Below, one piece after another: positions 15,556-24,220 of a stretch of DNA of 50,616 nucleotides. The notes beneath the pieces are model-generated. The model did not search any database. It worked only from the letters and a program-made list of their open reading frames with translations, and was not told the DNA's origin. How positions within the stretch are numbered: position 1 is the stretch's first letter; each line of letters starts with the position of its first letter. This stretch comes from a candidate division FCPU426 bacterium (lineage in GTDB: Bacteria > Oederibacteriota > Muellerivitia > Muellerivitales > Muellerivitaceae). The stretch covers positions 146,079-196,694 of the forward strand of contig PLFD01000025.1 of the NCBI GenBank assembly GCA_003136635.1, in the 5' to 3' direction. A program made the translations under genes and the position numbers.

Positions 15556-17097
15556 TCAAGAGGGCCGGGCATAAAGGGTTTTTAACCAGCTTTTCACAAG
15601 CCAACCGGTCAAAAGCGCTAAAAGAACCAGTAGGGTCCATCCGGCGACCCATTGGTCCCGGGGGTCCGGGGTGCCCAGCCGGCCCAGAAGATAGGCTATC
15701 GGATTATTGGACCAGTACCCCGTCGAATTCACTTCCCACCACCAGCCCAGGAACACCCCCGGTATTTGAATCAATATGGATAGCCCCACCAGAAAGAGAA
15801 AGGATAGCCCCAGCCGCCGGGATGCCTGAAACCGGGGAGCCAGGGGATAAAGGGAAAAGGCCAGAAGCGGGGTTAAGTCCGCCGTCAGGCGGGAACCGTA
15901 ACACCATCCGCCTCCCCAGTCATACCAGAGCCCGTAGAGGAAGATATCCGCCAGAATGGCCGCCGCGAAAAAAGGCCGGTAGGAGTTTTTCCATTCTTTC
16001 CGGCCCGGCCCCAGCAGGCTCCAAAAACTGAAGATCACAAAGGGGCTGAAAAGCAGCAGCCCCCGACCCGGGGAAAAAAGGATTCCCAAGGGTCCCTGCC
16101 ACCAGGAGGCGGTGAAAGCGAACTGTTTGCCGCCATATCCGGTCATCCAAAAACTGCCGCTGTGAAAATAATTGTCCCAGGCCAGAACCGCGAAGGCAGG
16201 CAGGGAACCCAGTAGAAAGACCCCCAACTGGCGGCGGCGGTAAAACGTGAACCAGGCAAAGACGCTCCCATACAACAACAGGTCCGTATAGCGGCACCAA
16301 ATGGCGGTGGCCCAGCACAAACCGCCGAAAAAAACCGGAGTGAACCAGCTGTCTCTCTTGTCCATCCGCGAGTCCGTGAGCCAATACAAACCCAGACAGA
16401 TAAATAATTGGGAAGGCCCGTGCTGCCAGATGGCCTGGCTGGAGGTGCTGAAAGAAGCGGTGCCGAGAGCGTAGGCGATAGTAAAAATGACGGCCCATTT
16501 ATGGGTCACCAACCGGTCCAGGGTCTTCAGCAAAAAATAGGCGGAGAGGGCCACCATGAAAGAAGCTCCCATTTTTTGAAGCTGATGGCATAACAGATCG
16601 GTCTGGTGAACCCCCGCCAGTCCGGTTAAAAGATAAAAGGGGGTGAGGAATATCCCGGCCGCGCTGCTGTATTTGGAAATGATTTTGCCGTGAAAGGCGT
16701 AAACCTGGCTGACGTCGCCTTGAATGTTGTAATTAAAAAAAGGGCTTAAATCCAAACTGCCGTGCTGCAGGATGGCGAAAGGTTCCACGCTGGCCGCCAC
16801 GGTGTCGCCCGAACCCCTCCAGCGGAAATTAATCAGATAAAGAATCCAGAAAAAGACAAACCATTGGCCGGAAGAAATTTTTAGAAAAGAAAAGTTTTGT
16901 GAATTTTCAGCGTAATGGTAAAGAGTCCAAAAAATCAGAATCAAAAAAAGAAAGGTGCAGGGCCATTGGAGTGAAAAATGGGTCCCGGGAATCTGGTATT
17001 GGCCGTTGCCCAGGATTAAAAAAAGGAGCGCCGAAGAAACCAGACCCCCGGCTGCCGCCAGTCCCCGGAAGAACGTTGAACCCGCTTTGGACTTCAT
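15556..17097 (-). CDS. Multi-pass membrane glycosyltransferase-like protein (GT-C fold)
   Basis: 513 residues with about ten hydrophobic helices. The pattern of a luminal loop after helix 3 (SGDTVAASVEPFAIL, then FHGKIISKYSSAAG) and AYALGTASFSTSSQAIWQHGPSQL resembles uncharacterised GT-C proteins related to family GT39/PMT, which use polyprenyl-phosphate sugars on the periplasmic side. The acidic residue in the first loop (GSGDTV) is the likely catalytic candidate. The gene overlaps ccsA by an ATGA, which fixes its start and makes it the last gene of the resB-ccsA operon. A direct link to cytochrome assembly is not established; it may simply share transcription. Confidence 0.7.
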   Translation of the reverse strand: MKSKAGSTFFRGLAAAGGLVSSALLFLILGNGQYQIPGTHFSLQWPCTFLFLILIFWTLYHYAENSQNFSFLKISSGQWFVFFWILYLINFRWRGSGDTVAASVEPFAILQHGSLDLSPFFNYNIQGDVSQVYAFHGKIISKYSSAAGIFLTPFYLLTGLAGVHQTDLLCHQLQKMGASFMVALSAYFLLKTLDRLVTHKWAVIFTIAYALGTASFSTSSQAIWQHGPSQLFICLGLYWLTDSRMDKRDSWFTPVFFGGLCWATAIWCRYTDLLLYGSVFAWFTFYRRRQLGVFLLGSLPAFAVLAWDNYFHSGSFWMTGYGGKQFAFTASWWQGPLGILFSPGRGLLLFSPFVIFSFWSLLGPGRKEWKNSYRPFFAAAILADIFLYGLWYDWGGGWCYGSRLTADLTPLLAFSLYPLAPRFQASRRLGLSFLFLVGLSILIQIPGVFLGWWWEVNSTGYWSNNPIAYLLGRLGTPDPRDQWVAGWTLLVLLALLTGWLVKSWLKTLYARPS

Positions 17098-18749
17098 CGA
17101 GCCGAATAGGAATGCTTGGATAACCTAGAGTGGTTTAACCCCACAAAGGTGACAATCGATAGTTCCAAAACCACAAAGCCGATCACGTACGGCAATCCGC
17201 CCTTAGAAAAACCGTAGCTGTGAAGACCCGCGCCGAGAATAAAATTAACGCCATACCAAGCCATGAGAACACCCAAGAACGCTACCACCACCCCGATAAT
17301 AAAACCCTTCTCTTTCAGCCAGCCGGCTAACCGGCCGTGCAGAATGGCCACATACCCCAATAGAGCGATCAAAGCCCATGTTTCTTTCGGATCCCATCCC
17401 CAGAAACGGCCCCAGGAATAGCTGGCCCAAACGCCGCCCAAAATAGTTCCGGAAGCTAAAAGCACAATACCGACCTGAACCACCCGGTAAAGAAGATTGA
17501 TCTGTTTTTGCAATCGTTCTTTATCCTTTGGGTATTTCCAAAGGGTCCATAAACCAAAATGGCCGATCCCCAAGGATAAAAGAAAAGCCGCGTAGCTGAG
17601 CGTAATCGTTAAAACATGAATGGTCAGCCAAAAGTTACTGCGGAGTACCGGCTCGATAGGTTGGATTGAAGGGTCCAAAATGGTCGGAACATTGTCTGCC
17701 AGCACAAACCCGATAACCGCCAGGGCCGAACCGGCCACGGCGAATTGCCGGTTTTTATAAATCAGCTCGAAGATAAGGGCGAAAACTGTCATGCCGAAGG
17801 TTACCCAGATGAGCGACTCATACATATTCGATACGGGCGGGCGGCCCGCGATAATACAGCGCATCGTAAACCCGTAAACACTGACGAAAATACCGATCAC
17901 AAACAATCCAAATCCCGGCTGATAGAGAAGGCGAGACCCAAATAGAAGAGAAAGACCCATCAGCACGAAGGCCGTCAGTTGGATAATCCAAGCCAATTGG
18001 AAAGGCTTGACCGCGTTAAATTGAACTTCTAAAGCAATTTTACCCGCGTCGACCGCGTCTTTACCCTCCAGCTGACTTAAGAGCTGGGACAGGTTTTGAC
18101 TTTCAGTGGAAAAGCCGGCGGCATCATGCGTGTCATAAGTTTTTAAAAGGCCCGCAAAGGAGATTAAGACTACTTTAATGGCGTCCGGCATGCCCTTGGG
18201 GTTGAGACGGTAAGAGTCCTGTAAATCCTCCAGCGAAACCCATTTTTGGGTTTTTTCATTGGGGATCGGAATGATGGTTAATAATCTGCCCGACTCGATA
18301 TCCTCAAATTTTTCCAGCCGTCCGAAAACCGACAGGGATTCCTTTTCCATGGCGTTCAGGGTGATCTTTTTCTGTTGTTTGGCGTAATTCATTTTGGCGT
18401 AGGCGATAAAGCCGTCATTTTTTAAAAGGAAACTGGGCGCGACCCGCTTTTGATCCTTATCCACGCTTAAAAGGGATTTCAGATCTAAATTCTCGATCAA
18501 TATGAAATTCTTGTCGTTCCAGTCAGCCGGATGGGTCAACCAATCGAACAACAAATCCAGAGAACCCTTTTCCTCAAAGGCTTCGTGGCCCGTGATGAAC
18601 CGGACACTTTCTCTGGCAAAGGTATCCAATGGCTTGACGCGTCCACCTTCTTGAATAGGAATGAGGGCGAGTGTCTTAAAATCCATCTGTTGAGCGCAAA
18701 CCGGCACCGTTAAAATAAACATCAACAACCACAAAAATAGGTTACGCAT
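17094..18749 (-). CDS. ccsA: Cytochrome c biogenesis protein CcsA (ResC) with periplasmic N-terminal extension
   Basis: 551 residues. The C-terminal half is a multi-helix CcsA domain with the heme-handling WWD segment WGRFWGWDPKETWALI at about residues 445-460 and conserved His residues (for example TIHVLTI and ILHGR). The N-terminal 240 residues start with a signal-like helix and contain an extracytoplasmic region (IPIQEGGRVKPLDTFAR) that recurs in long CcsA proteins of several phyla. With ResB it forms the system II synthase that carries heme across the membrane and attaches it to apocytochrome c. The start overlaps the resB end by 8 bases. Confidence 0.92.
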   Translation of the reverse strand: MRNLFLWLLMFILTVPVCAQQMDFKTLALIPIQEGGRVKPLDTFARESVRFITGHEAFEEKGSLDLLFDWLTHPADWNDKNFILIENLDLKSLLSVDKDQKRVAPSFLLKNDGFIAYAKMNYAKQQKKITLNAMEKESLSVFGRLEKFEDIESGRLLTIIPIPNEKTQKWVSLEDLQDSYRLNPKGMPDAIKVVLISFAGLLKTYDTHDAAGFSTESQNLSQLLSQLEGKDAVDAGKIALEVQFNAVKPFQLAWIIQLTAFVLMGLSLLFGSRLLYQPGFGLFVIGIFVSVYGFTMRCIIAGRPPVSNMYESLIWVTFGMTVFALIFELIYKNRQFAVAGSALAVIGFVLADNVPTILDPSIQPIEPVLRSNFWLTIHVLTITLSYAAFLLSLGIGHFGLWTLWKYPKDKERLQKQINLLYRVVQVGIVLLASGTILGGVWASYSWGRFWGWDPKETWALIALLGYVAILHGRLAGWLKEKGFIIGVVVAFLGVLMAWYGVNFILGAGLHSYGFSKGGLPYVIGFVVLELSIVTFVGLNHSRLSKHSYSAR

Positions 18750-20163
18750 TTTTTTCCTTCTTGCCCCAAGCGGGATTTTTAAACCAGAACATTAAAATAA
18801 TGCCGAATACCATCACCATAGCGCCCGTGTATTTTATCCCCATACCCGGATCCACCCCCACGGCAAAGACCGAGGTATATTTTCCATCGGGCAGGGCCTG
18901 ATAGCTAGCCTGGTAGATGGTATAACCCCGGTAATGAAGGGGCTTGTTCATGCTGATGTTGACCGGAACCTGGGTTCCTTGGTTTTCCTGATCCATGTAA
19001 TAGATATCGCTGCCGTAAGAAGCGGGTTTATCCGTGCCGGGATCCAGCCCCAGGTGAAATTTTATCAGGTGAATGGAAAAAGGAAGGTGGAGTTGCAGCG
19101 GGCCGTAAGCCATCGCGAAAGTTTCTCCCGCCACGGTAGCTGTATCCTGCGTCTCAAAACCCAGCCAACCCTCTTTTTTCTCGGATCGGTAGATGATTTC
19201 ATAATGCAGGGCGGGTTCTAAATCCTTTTGATAGCCAAAAGGTTCACGTTCGTAGGTTTCTTCGGGGACGGCATCGGGCAGGCGTTCCTGCACTTTAAAC
19301 TGCATGTCCATCCAGCCAGTAGCGATGTCGTCCCCCACGTTCAGGGTTTCGATGGTCGTGAATTCCCCTTTGCGCCTGACTTGATATTTGAGGCTGCCGT
19401 CCGCCGCGGCTAGAATCACCAGGGCGTTTTCGCTGACGTCTTTTTCTCCCCCGGCTAGTCGCTTTTTCCAGTCCGATTCCTTTTCAAAGAAAACCGAGGC
19501 CGGGCCCAGGTCCAAATGACCGTAATCCTTGTTTCCCAAAAACAGCCACTGGTTTTCATGCACAAAAGAACTGTCCAGGGTCACGTGAACCGCCGGAAAA
19601 CCCGTCTCGCCCTTTTCCGCCCCGCGCCCGTGAACCCGCTTCTCGGCGTTCACGTAAAATTGGTTGATCATCAACAAACCGTCATTAGGCAAATGGATGA
19701 TTTCGGGTTTATCCGGCGTGGGCTGGCTGAAAGTAAAAGCCGCGGGGATTTGCTCAATCTCATCCTGGTCGATCTGGTAATAAAGGGTCGGTTTGTCCTC
19801 CTGAAAAATATGACCCTCTTGGCCTTCGTCAAGCGCGATCTGTCCATCCAACCCGTATTGTTGGGTGATTAAGGAACCTGCCAAAATAATCAGAATACCC
19901 AGATGGGTAATGACAAAACCGGTTTGGTGTTTTTTCCAGGGATATCGGGAAATAGCGGAGCAGAAAACATTAGTTCCTAGAAGAAGAAGGGCCAGATTGA
20001 ACCACCAGGTGCTGTAAACAAATCGTTTGGCCACGGCTGTGGAAAAGCGTGATTCCACGATGGTTCCGGCCGCCAACAAAACCGAAACCAACAGGATCAT
20101 GGGAAGAGCTAATTTAATGGAAGAGATAAACTTGAAAACTTTGTTATCGAATAATTTTTTCAC
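18742..20163 (-). CDS. resB: Cytochrome c biogenesis protein ResB (Ccs1)
   Basis: 473 residues. Four hydrophobic segments frame a large extracytoplasmic domain: helices near residues 15-35, 50-65 and 80-100, then a beta-rich region of about 320 residues with HYRGYTIYQASYQ near 405-417, a ResB hallmark, and a final helix. SSIKLALPMILLVSVLLAAGTIVESRF opens the first helix, also typical (shown here only to its general pattern). The start is a GTG at 20163 with GGAG 7 bases upstream. It heads an operon resB-ccsA-glycosyltransferase with overlapping genes. Its presence implies c-type cytochromes in this organism. Confidence 0.9.
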   Translation of the reverse strand: MKKLFDNKVFKFISSIKLALPMILLVSVLLAAGTIVESRFSTAVAKRFVYSTWWFNLALLLLGTNVFCSAISRYPWKKHQTGFVITHLGILIILAGSLITQQYGLDGQIALDEGQEGHIFQEDKPTLYYQIDQDEIEQIPAAFTFSQPTPDKPEIIHLPNDGLLMINQFYVNAEKRVHGRGAEKGETGFPAVHVTLDSSFVHENQWLFLGNKDYGHLDLGPASVFFEKESDWKKRLAGGEKDVSENALVILAAADGSLKYQVRRKGEFTTIETLNVGDDIATGWMDMQFKVQERLPDAVPEETYEREPFGYQKDLEPALHYEIIYRSEKKEGWLGFETQDTATVAGETFAMAYGPLQLHLPFSIHLIKFHLGLDPGTDKPASYGSDIYYMDQENQGTQVPVNISMNKPLHYRGYTIYQASYQALPDGKYTSVFAVGVDPGMGIKYTGAMVMVFGIILMFWFKNPAWGKKEKNA

Positions 20164-20259
20164 GCGTTACTCCGTAGACTAAAGCGGTTCCATACCAATG
20201 GAGGGAACCCCGAAACAAGAGACATACGAGTGCCCCTTGTTTTTATTTTATGGAATGGA

Positions 20260-21102
20260 TCAAAGGCTAAAGCTCAACCCCGCTTGAAAGGGAATCAGCA
20301 TAATAGGACTATCCGCAGACTCGGCGTTGCTGCTGGAATTATCGTCAAAATCCATCGCCCATTTAGTCTGTACAAAAATGTTAGTCGTGCGATCCAGCAT
20401 AAAAGCCACGCCAACCGCCGGATCCAGCTCAAAATTCGCCCAGCTATAGTTGACTTCCGTCTTATAAGGCGCGCCTTGAATATTATCTGAGTCAAAGGAC
20501 AATCCCCCGGCCAGAGTCAAATAAGGTTGAATCGGCGCTCCCGAATCACCGAAATAAATTTGCATATCGAACAACACGGGAATATGACTTGTATCCGAAG
20601 TAGCGCCCGTTGGAAAACCAAATTTAGTGATCGTAGCCGACGTGACTCCCAGGTCATAAAAACCCAGTTCCAAACCAACGGAAAAAACGTCATCAAAAGC
20701 GTAGCCGATGCGGCCATCTAAACCAAAGCCACTTCCATAAACCGTGGCCGCCGCACCGCTAATGGGCATCACCAATCCGCCGTCCAATTGAACGACAAAA
20801 TGCTCGCCGACCGGATTACTGGGCACCGGTGTGGAAGCCATTACGAAAGAAGGAGGTTTGGATAGAGCCGCAGGAGTCCCGCTAGGCGTAGGGCTGACAG
20901 ATTCGGTTCCGGTTATCGACGGAGTATTGACGGTTGATGCCGTTCCAGCCGATCCCCAGGAAGTACCCGTCACCGCTGTCATCGTAGAAACAGGCGTGTC
21001 TAAAGCCGTAGGGGTTCCTGAAGGAGTGGGTGTAGCCGTATCTTGCGCCCAGAGGTTTGAACCCGCAAACAACAAAACCAATATCATCAGAAAATTCTTC
21101 AT
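20260..21102 (-). CDS. Outer-membrane beta-barrel protein with Thr/Pro-rich N-terminal linker
   Basis: 280 residues: signal peptide (MKNFLMILVLLFAGSNLWA), then about 75 residues dominated by Thr, Pro, Ser and Gly (TPTPSGTPTALDTP and similar), then an eight-strand-like barrel domain of the Opa/OmpA-like type with alternating aromatic and glycine residues and a terminal Phe-Ser-Leu. The linker would sit in the periplasm or at the surface and may be a glycosylation target. The start has AAAGG at 6-9 bases. The gene has a hairpin in its upstream region (21121-21137) and a long structured spacer before the Liv genes. Confidence 0.8.
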   Translation of the reverse strand: MKNFLMILVLLFAGSNLWAQDTATPTPSGTPTALDTPVSTMTAVTGTSWGSAGTASTVNTPSITGTESVSPTPSGTPAALSKPPSFVMASTPVPSNPVGEHFVVQLDGGLVMPISGAAATVYGSGFGLDGRIGYAFDDVFSVGLELGFYDLGVTSATITKFGFPTGATSDTSHIPVLFDMQIYFGDSGAPIQPYLTLAGGLSFDSDNIQGAPYKTEVNYSWANFELDPAVGVAFMLDRTTNIFVQTKWAMDFDDNSSSNAESADSPIMLIPFQAGLSFSL

Positions 21103-21120
21103 AATCGCCTTTCACCCGTC

Positions 21121-21137
21121 AAGGGAAGCTCTCCCTT
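21121..21137. other. Hairpin in the leader of the beta-barrel gene
   Basis: AAGGGA-AGCTC-TCCCTT, stem 6 bp, 19 bases before the ATG at 21102. On the plus strand it is followed by a short T-run, so it may instead be a weak terminator. Confidence 0.45.
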
Positions 21138-21171
21138 TTTGTATTTCCAACACTATCGGATCAAATTCAGC

Positions 21172-21300
21172 GGAGGATACTTTCTCCTCCCTCTACTTGG
21201 ACCGAGCTGCCACACAGTCACTTTTATTGTTTGGGCCGCAGGCCCCTAAAATTGGAAAACTGTGTACACGGCTAGGCCATCCCCTACGGGGATGGCCTAG
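21172..21300. other. Multi-hairpin intergenic element
   Basis: The gap between the beta-barrel gene and livF holds several perfect stems. GGAGGA/TCCTCC (21172-21190) comes first. ACACAGT (21212-21218) then pairs with ACTGTGT (21259-21265) around the inner hairpin GGGCC-GCA-GGCCC (21233-21245). CTAGGCCATCCCC (21272-21284) pairs perfectly with GGGGATGGCCTAG (21288-21300) over a 3-base loop. It could be the leader of the barrel transcript, a terminator region for livGF, or a small structured RNA. Confidence 0.65.
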
Positions 21301-21399
21301 GCAGCCGGTGAAAATGTTCATTTTTTATAGACGCTCACCCCTGGTGATTCAAGGAAAAACCCCTACAAAAACCCAAAACAGCGCCAAAAGACGGCCGAG

Positions 21400-22119
21400 T
21401 TAGGCTGTTTCGCCCAAATAAGCCTCTTGAACCCTGGGATCACTCAAGACTTTCGACGCTTCACCTTCTAAAAGGAGGCTTCCTGTTTCTAAAACATAAG
21501 CGTAATGGGAAGCTTCCAGCGCCAATTGGGCGTTCTGTTCCACTAAAAGAATGGTCATTCCATCCCGATTAATCTTGGCGATGGTTTCAAAAATCAACTC
21601 TATCATTTGCGGAGCCAGGCCTAACGAGGGTTCGTCCAAAAGTAAAAGTTGAGGTCTGGCCATGAGCGCCCGGCTCATTGCCAGCATTTGCTGTTCCCCT
21701 CCCGAAAGGGTCCCGGCTAATTGTTTCACTCTTTCTTTCAGCCTTGGAAAAAGTTCATACATTTTTTCTAAATCTTTCTTAATTTCAGAATAATCCTGCC
21801 GCACATAAGCGCCTAAATCCAAATTTTCTTCAATCGAAAGATTAGGAAAAATACCCCTGCCTTCGGGACTTTGAACGATACCCCATCTCACGATTTGTTC
21901 AGGACGAAGACGGATGATGGATTCCCCGTTGAAATAAATGTCACCCAAAGTTGGCTTTTTAAGTCCCGAAACTGCCCGCAGCACGGTAGACTTGCCCGCC
22001 CCATTGGCTCCGATCAGGCAGACTACCGAACCCTGGGAAACTTGAAGATTTACACCCCGCAAGGCCTGTACGGCGTCATAAAAAACGGATAAGTTTTTAA
22101 TTTCAAGAAGTGGCGTCAT
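21400..22119 (-). CDS. livF: Branched-chain amino acid type ABC transporter ATPase (LivF-like)
   Basis: 239 residues: Walker A GANGAGKST near residue 37, Q-loop QSPEGRGIFP, signature LSGGEQQMLAM, Walker B LLLLDEP and the switch His after LLVEQN. EGRGIFPNLSIEENLDLGAY is typical of LivF. It should energise uptake of branched-chain amino acids or related compounds such as amides. The start is fixed by an ATGA overlap with livG. No LivH/LivM permease or LivJ/K binding protein lies in this window. Confidence 0.92.
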   Translation of the reverse strand: MTPLLEIKNLSVFYDAVQALRGVNLQVSQGSVVCLIGANGAGKSTVLRAVSGLKKPTLGDIYFNGESIIRLRPEQIVRWGIVQSPEGRGIFPNLSIEENLDLGAYVRQDYSEIKKDLEKMYELFPRLKERVKQLAGTLSGGEQQMLAMSRALMARPQLLLLDEPSLGLAPQMIELIFETIAKINRDGMTILLVEQNAQLALEASHYAYVLETGSLLLEGEASKVLSDPRVQEAYLGETA

Positions 22120-22910
22120 TTTTTATGCTTCACTCCTAAATAAGCTTCAATAACCTGCGGATTCTTTTGAATCTCAGCGGGCGTTCCCTGGGCGATCTTA
22201 ACGCCATGATCCATCACGATAATTTTCTGGCAGATACCCATGACTACTTTCATGTCGTGTTCAATGAGAAGAACGGACAGGTTAAACTCCGTTCGAACTT
22301 TTTCGATTACCTGCATTAACCAACGGGATTCCTGGGGATTCATTCCCGCCGCCGGTTCGTCCAGCAATAAAATTTTGGCGCCTGTCGCCAAAGCTCTGGC
22401 GATTTCCAGCTTCTTTTGATCGCCATAGGGTAACGCCCCCGCCAAAATACCTTTGCGGTGGGTAAGTTCTAACGCCATCATCAGACTTTCGGTTTGAGCC
22501 TCATAAGCTTTTTCGGCTTCTCGAAATTTCGAGCTTCGAATCAAAGCCGCGCCCAGACCGTAAGATTTCGCGTGATGAAAAGCCACCTGGATGTTTTTTT
22601 CAACGCTCAACTCTTTAAAGAGCCGGATATTTTGAAAAGTACGGACAAGCCCCCGCCTCAATATTTGATGGGGTTTCAAGCCCAGAATGGAACTTCCCTG
22701 GACTGCCACATCGCCCGATTGAGGCCGATAAATACCGGACAAGATATTAAAAACGGTGGTTTTTCCCGCCCCATTAGGACCAATTAATCCCGCCAACTCC
22801 CCTTGCCTGAGGGTCATGGAAAAGTTATCGACCGCTACCAAACCACCAAAAGTCAGGGTGATGTTTTTGGCTTCTAAAACCGGTTTTTGTGATTCAGCGT
22901 TATTGGACAA
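22116..22910 (-). CDS. livG: Branched-chain amino acid type ABC transporter ATPase (LivG-like)
   Basis: 264 residues: Walker A GPNGAGKTTVFN near residue 42, the LivG-type RTFQNIRLFKELSVEKNI stretch, the region GALPYGDQKKLEIARAL that replaces the classic signature, Walker B ILLLDEPAAGMNP and LLIEHDM with the switch His. The start is a TTG at 22910 with AAGGAAA about 6 bases upstream; no ATG exists before the first beta strand. It forms an overlapping pair with livF and is divergent from the HAD gene. The permease and binding-protein partners must be encoded elsewhere. Confidence 0.92.
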   Translation of the reverse strand: MSNNAESQKPVLEAKNITLTFGGLVAVDNFSMTLRQGELAGLIGPNGAGKTTVFNILSGIYRPQSGDVAVQGSSILGLKPHQILRRGLVRTFQNIRLFKELSVEKNIQVAFHHAKSYGLGAALIRSSKFREAEKAYEAQTESLMMALELTHRKGILAGALPYGDQKKLEIARALATGAKILLLDEPAAGMNPQESRWLMQVIEKVRTEFNLSVLLIEHDMKVVMGICQKIIVMDHGVKIAQGTPAEIQKNPQVIEAYLGVKHKK

Positions 22911-23016
22911 AAAGGTTTCCTTTTAAAAATCAGGCTCTTAGTTTAGCCGAATTTAAAAGGGGAGGCCATTTTTCCCCGTCTTTACTTTTAAAAGTTGGCT
23001 GGTAGAATCGCCGCCC

Positions 23017-23682
23017 ATGGATCTTCTTATTTTTGATTTTGATGGACTTATTTTAGACACCGAAACCGCTTCCTATGAAGTTTGGAGCGATATCTTTAAA
23101 TCTTACGGCGCCACGCTTCCTATTACGGAGTGGGCCGCCTGTATCGGCACCACCCACCGCGCTTTTGATGTTTATGCTTATTTACAATCCCAAGTCCAAC
23201 AACCGGTCGACGTAAAAGAAATCGCCCAGCAGCATCAAGATAGAACGCTAAAAATCATTGACGCTTTAGAACCTCGTCCGGGTGTTTTGGCTTATATGAG
23301 CGAGGCTCAAAAATTAAGACTGCCTATCGCTTTAGCCAGCAGTTCAGATCAAAACTGGGTGATGCGAAATTTAAGCCGCCTCAATCTCGCCGAGCATTTT
23401 CACTCGATCCGTACCTCTAATGATGTGGAAAAAGTTAAACCCGACCCGGAACTTTACCAATTAACTCTCATTACCATGGGCGTCAAACCCCATCGGGCTG
23501 TCGCTTTTGAGGATTCTCCCAACGGCATCAAAGCCGCCAAAGCGGCCGGCATTTTTACGGTGGCGGTGCCTAACCCCGTCACCCGGCAATTACCCATTGA
23601 AGAAGCGGATTTGAGAATTGAGTCCATGGCCGATATCACTTTAAGGGATCTCTTGCATCAGATTCATATGTCTCAAAAATAA
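23017..23682 (+). CDS. HAD-superfamily hydrolase (beta-phosphoglucomutase/GPH-like, subfamily IA)
   Basis: 221 residues. Motif I DFDGLILDTE carries the nucleophile Asp and acid/base Asp; motif II is SSSD, motif III the Lys in VEKVKPDPE, and motif IV FEDSPNGIKAAKAAG. The helical cap lies between motif I and II. Such enzymes dephosphorylate or isomerise sugar phosphates; the substrate is not readable. The ATG at 23017 has no clear ribosome site but matches the family start. Convergent with the DCC gene, which ends 14 bases away. Confidence 0.9.
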   Translation: MDLLIFDFDGLILDTETASYEVWSDIFKSYGATLPITEWAACIGTTHRAFDVYAYLQSQVQQPVDVKEIAQQHQDRTLKIIDALEPRPGVLAYMSEAQKLRLPIALASSSDQNWVMRNLSRLNLAEHFHSIRTSNDVEKVKPDPELYQLTLITMGVKPHRAVAFEDSPNGIKAAKAAGIFTVAVPNPVTRQLPIEEADLRIESMADITLRDLLHQIHMSQK

Positions 23683-23696
23683 AATTCTGTTTCCGG

Positions 23697-24110
23697 TTAA
23701 TGCTTTTTGCAGCAGACCCTATTCATCCATACCCGATGACGGTTCTCTGCCACTTTGCGGTAAACCCATTCGGACAATCCTGAAAAGCCCGGTACGTGGT
23801 CATAACTCCAGTTCAACCATCGAAGATAAATAACACTTTCAAGACTTTTAAAAACCGCCTCGGCCCCTTGAAGAACCTCTCCATTGGAGAGAATCAATTG
23901 AAGTGATTGGGTAAAACGCTGGGGATCAATTTCCGAAAAGCGGAATGCGACCTCTTGATAAGGTTCATAAAGAACTTGATCCCCCGTCAGAGCCCGCCAC
24001 CGCCCGACCCATTTACGGCAAAACCCGCAGTTACCGTCATACAAAAGAAGGGGTTTCATCTTGGGATTTGACACCCGGGGTTTATTAAAAGCTTTTGAAA
24101 CCGTTTTCAT
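23697..24110 (-). CDS. DCC-family thiol-disulfide oxidoreductase-like protein (DUF393)
   Basis: 137 residues. LLLYDGNCGFCRKWVGRWR around residues 21-39 is the family's defining start, with the CxxC pair in GNCGFC; the closing WVYRKVAENRHR and a CC pair are also typical. DCC proteins are small thioredoxin-like proteins of mostly unknown partners. The 18 residues ahead of the fold are basic. AGGG lies about 6 bases before the ATG at 24110. It diverges from the fatty acid hydroxylase gene. Confidence 0.88.
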   Translation of the reverse strand: MKTVSKAFNKPRVSNPKMKPLLLYDGNCGFCRKWVGRWRALTGDQVLYEPYQEVAFRFSEIDPQRFTQSLQLILSNGEVLQGAEAVFKSLESVIYLRWLNWSYDHVPGFSGLSEWVYRKVAENRHRVWMNRVCCKKH

Positions 24111-24220
24111 TTTTTCCCTTTTCTAGCAGATTATCTTGGTCTTTTTCACTTCCTTTTTCTACTGGCATTAGGCCAAACAGGAATATACTTAATTTATAAG
24201 GTTAAAGCACGGAGGCGGCT

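Noticed and set aside
15920..16498. 192-codon frame in another phase of the GT-C gene
   Set aside because: Same strand as the membrane protein gene but no membrane pattern and no start signal. It is a shadow.
20164..20259. Terminator after the beta-barrel gene
   Set aside because: AAACAAG/CTTGTTT form a 7-bp stem with a 16-base loop, but the T-run is on the plus strand, the wrong side for the minus-strand gene.
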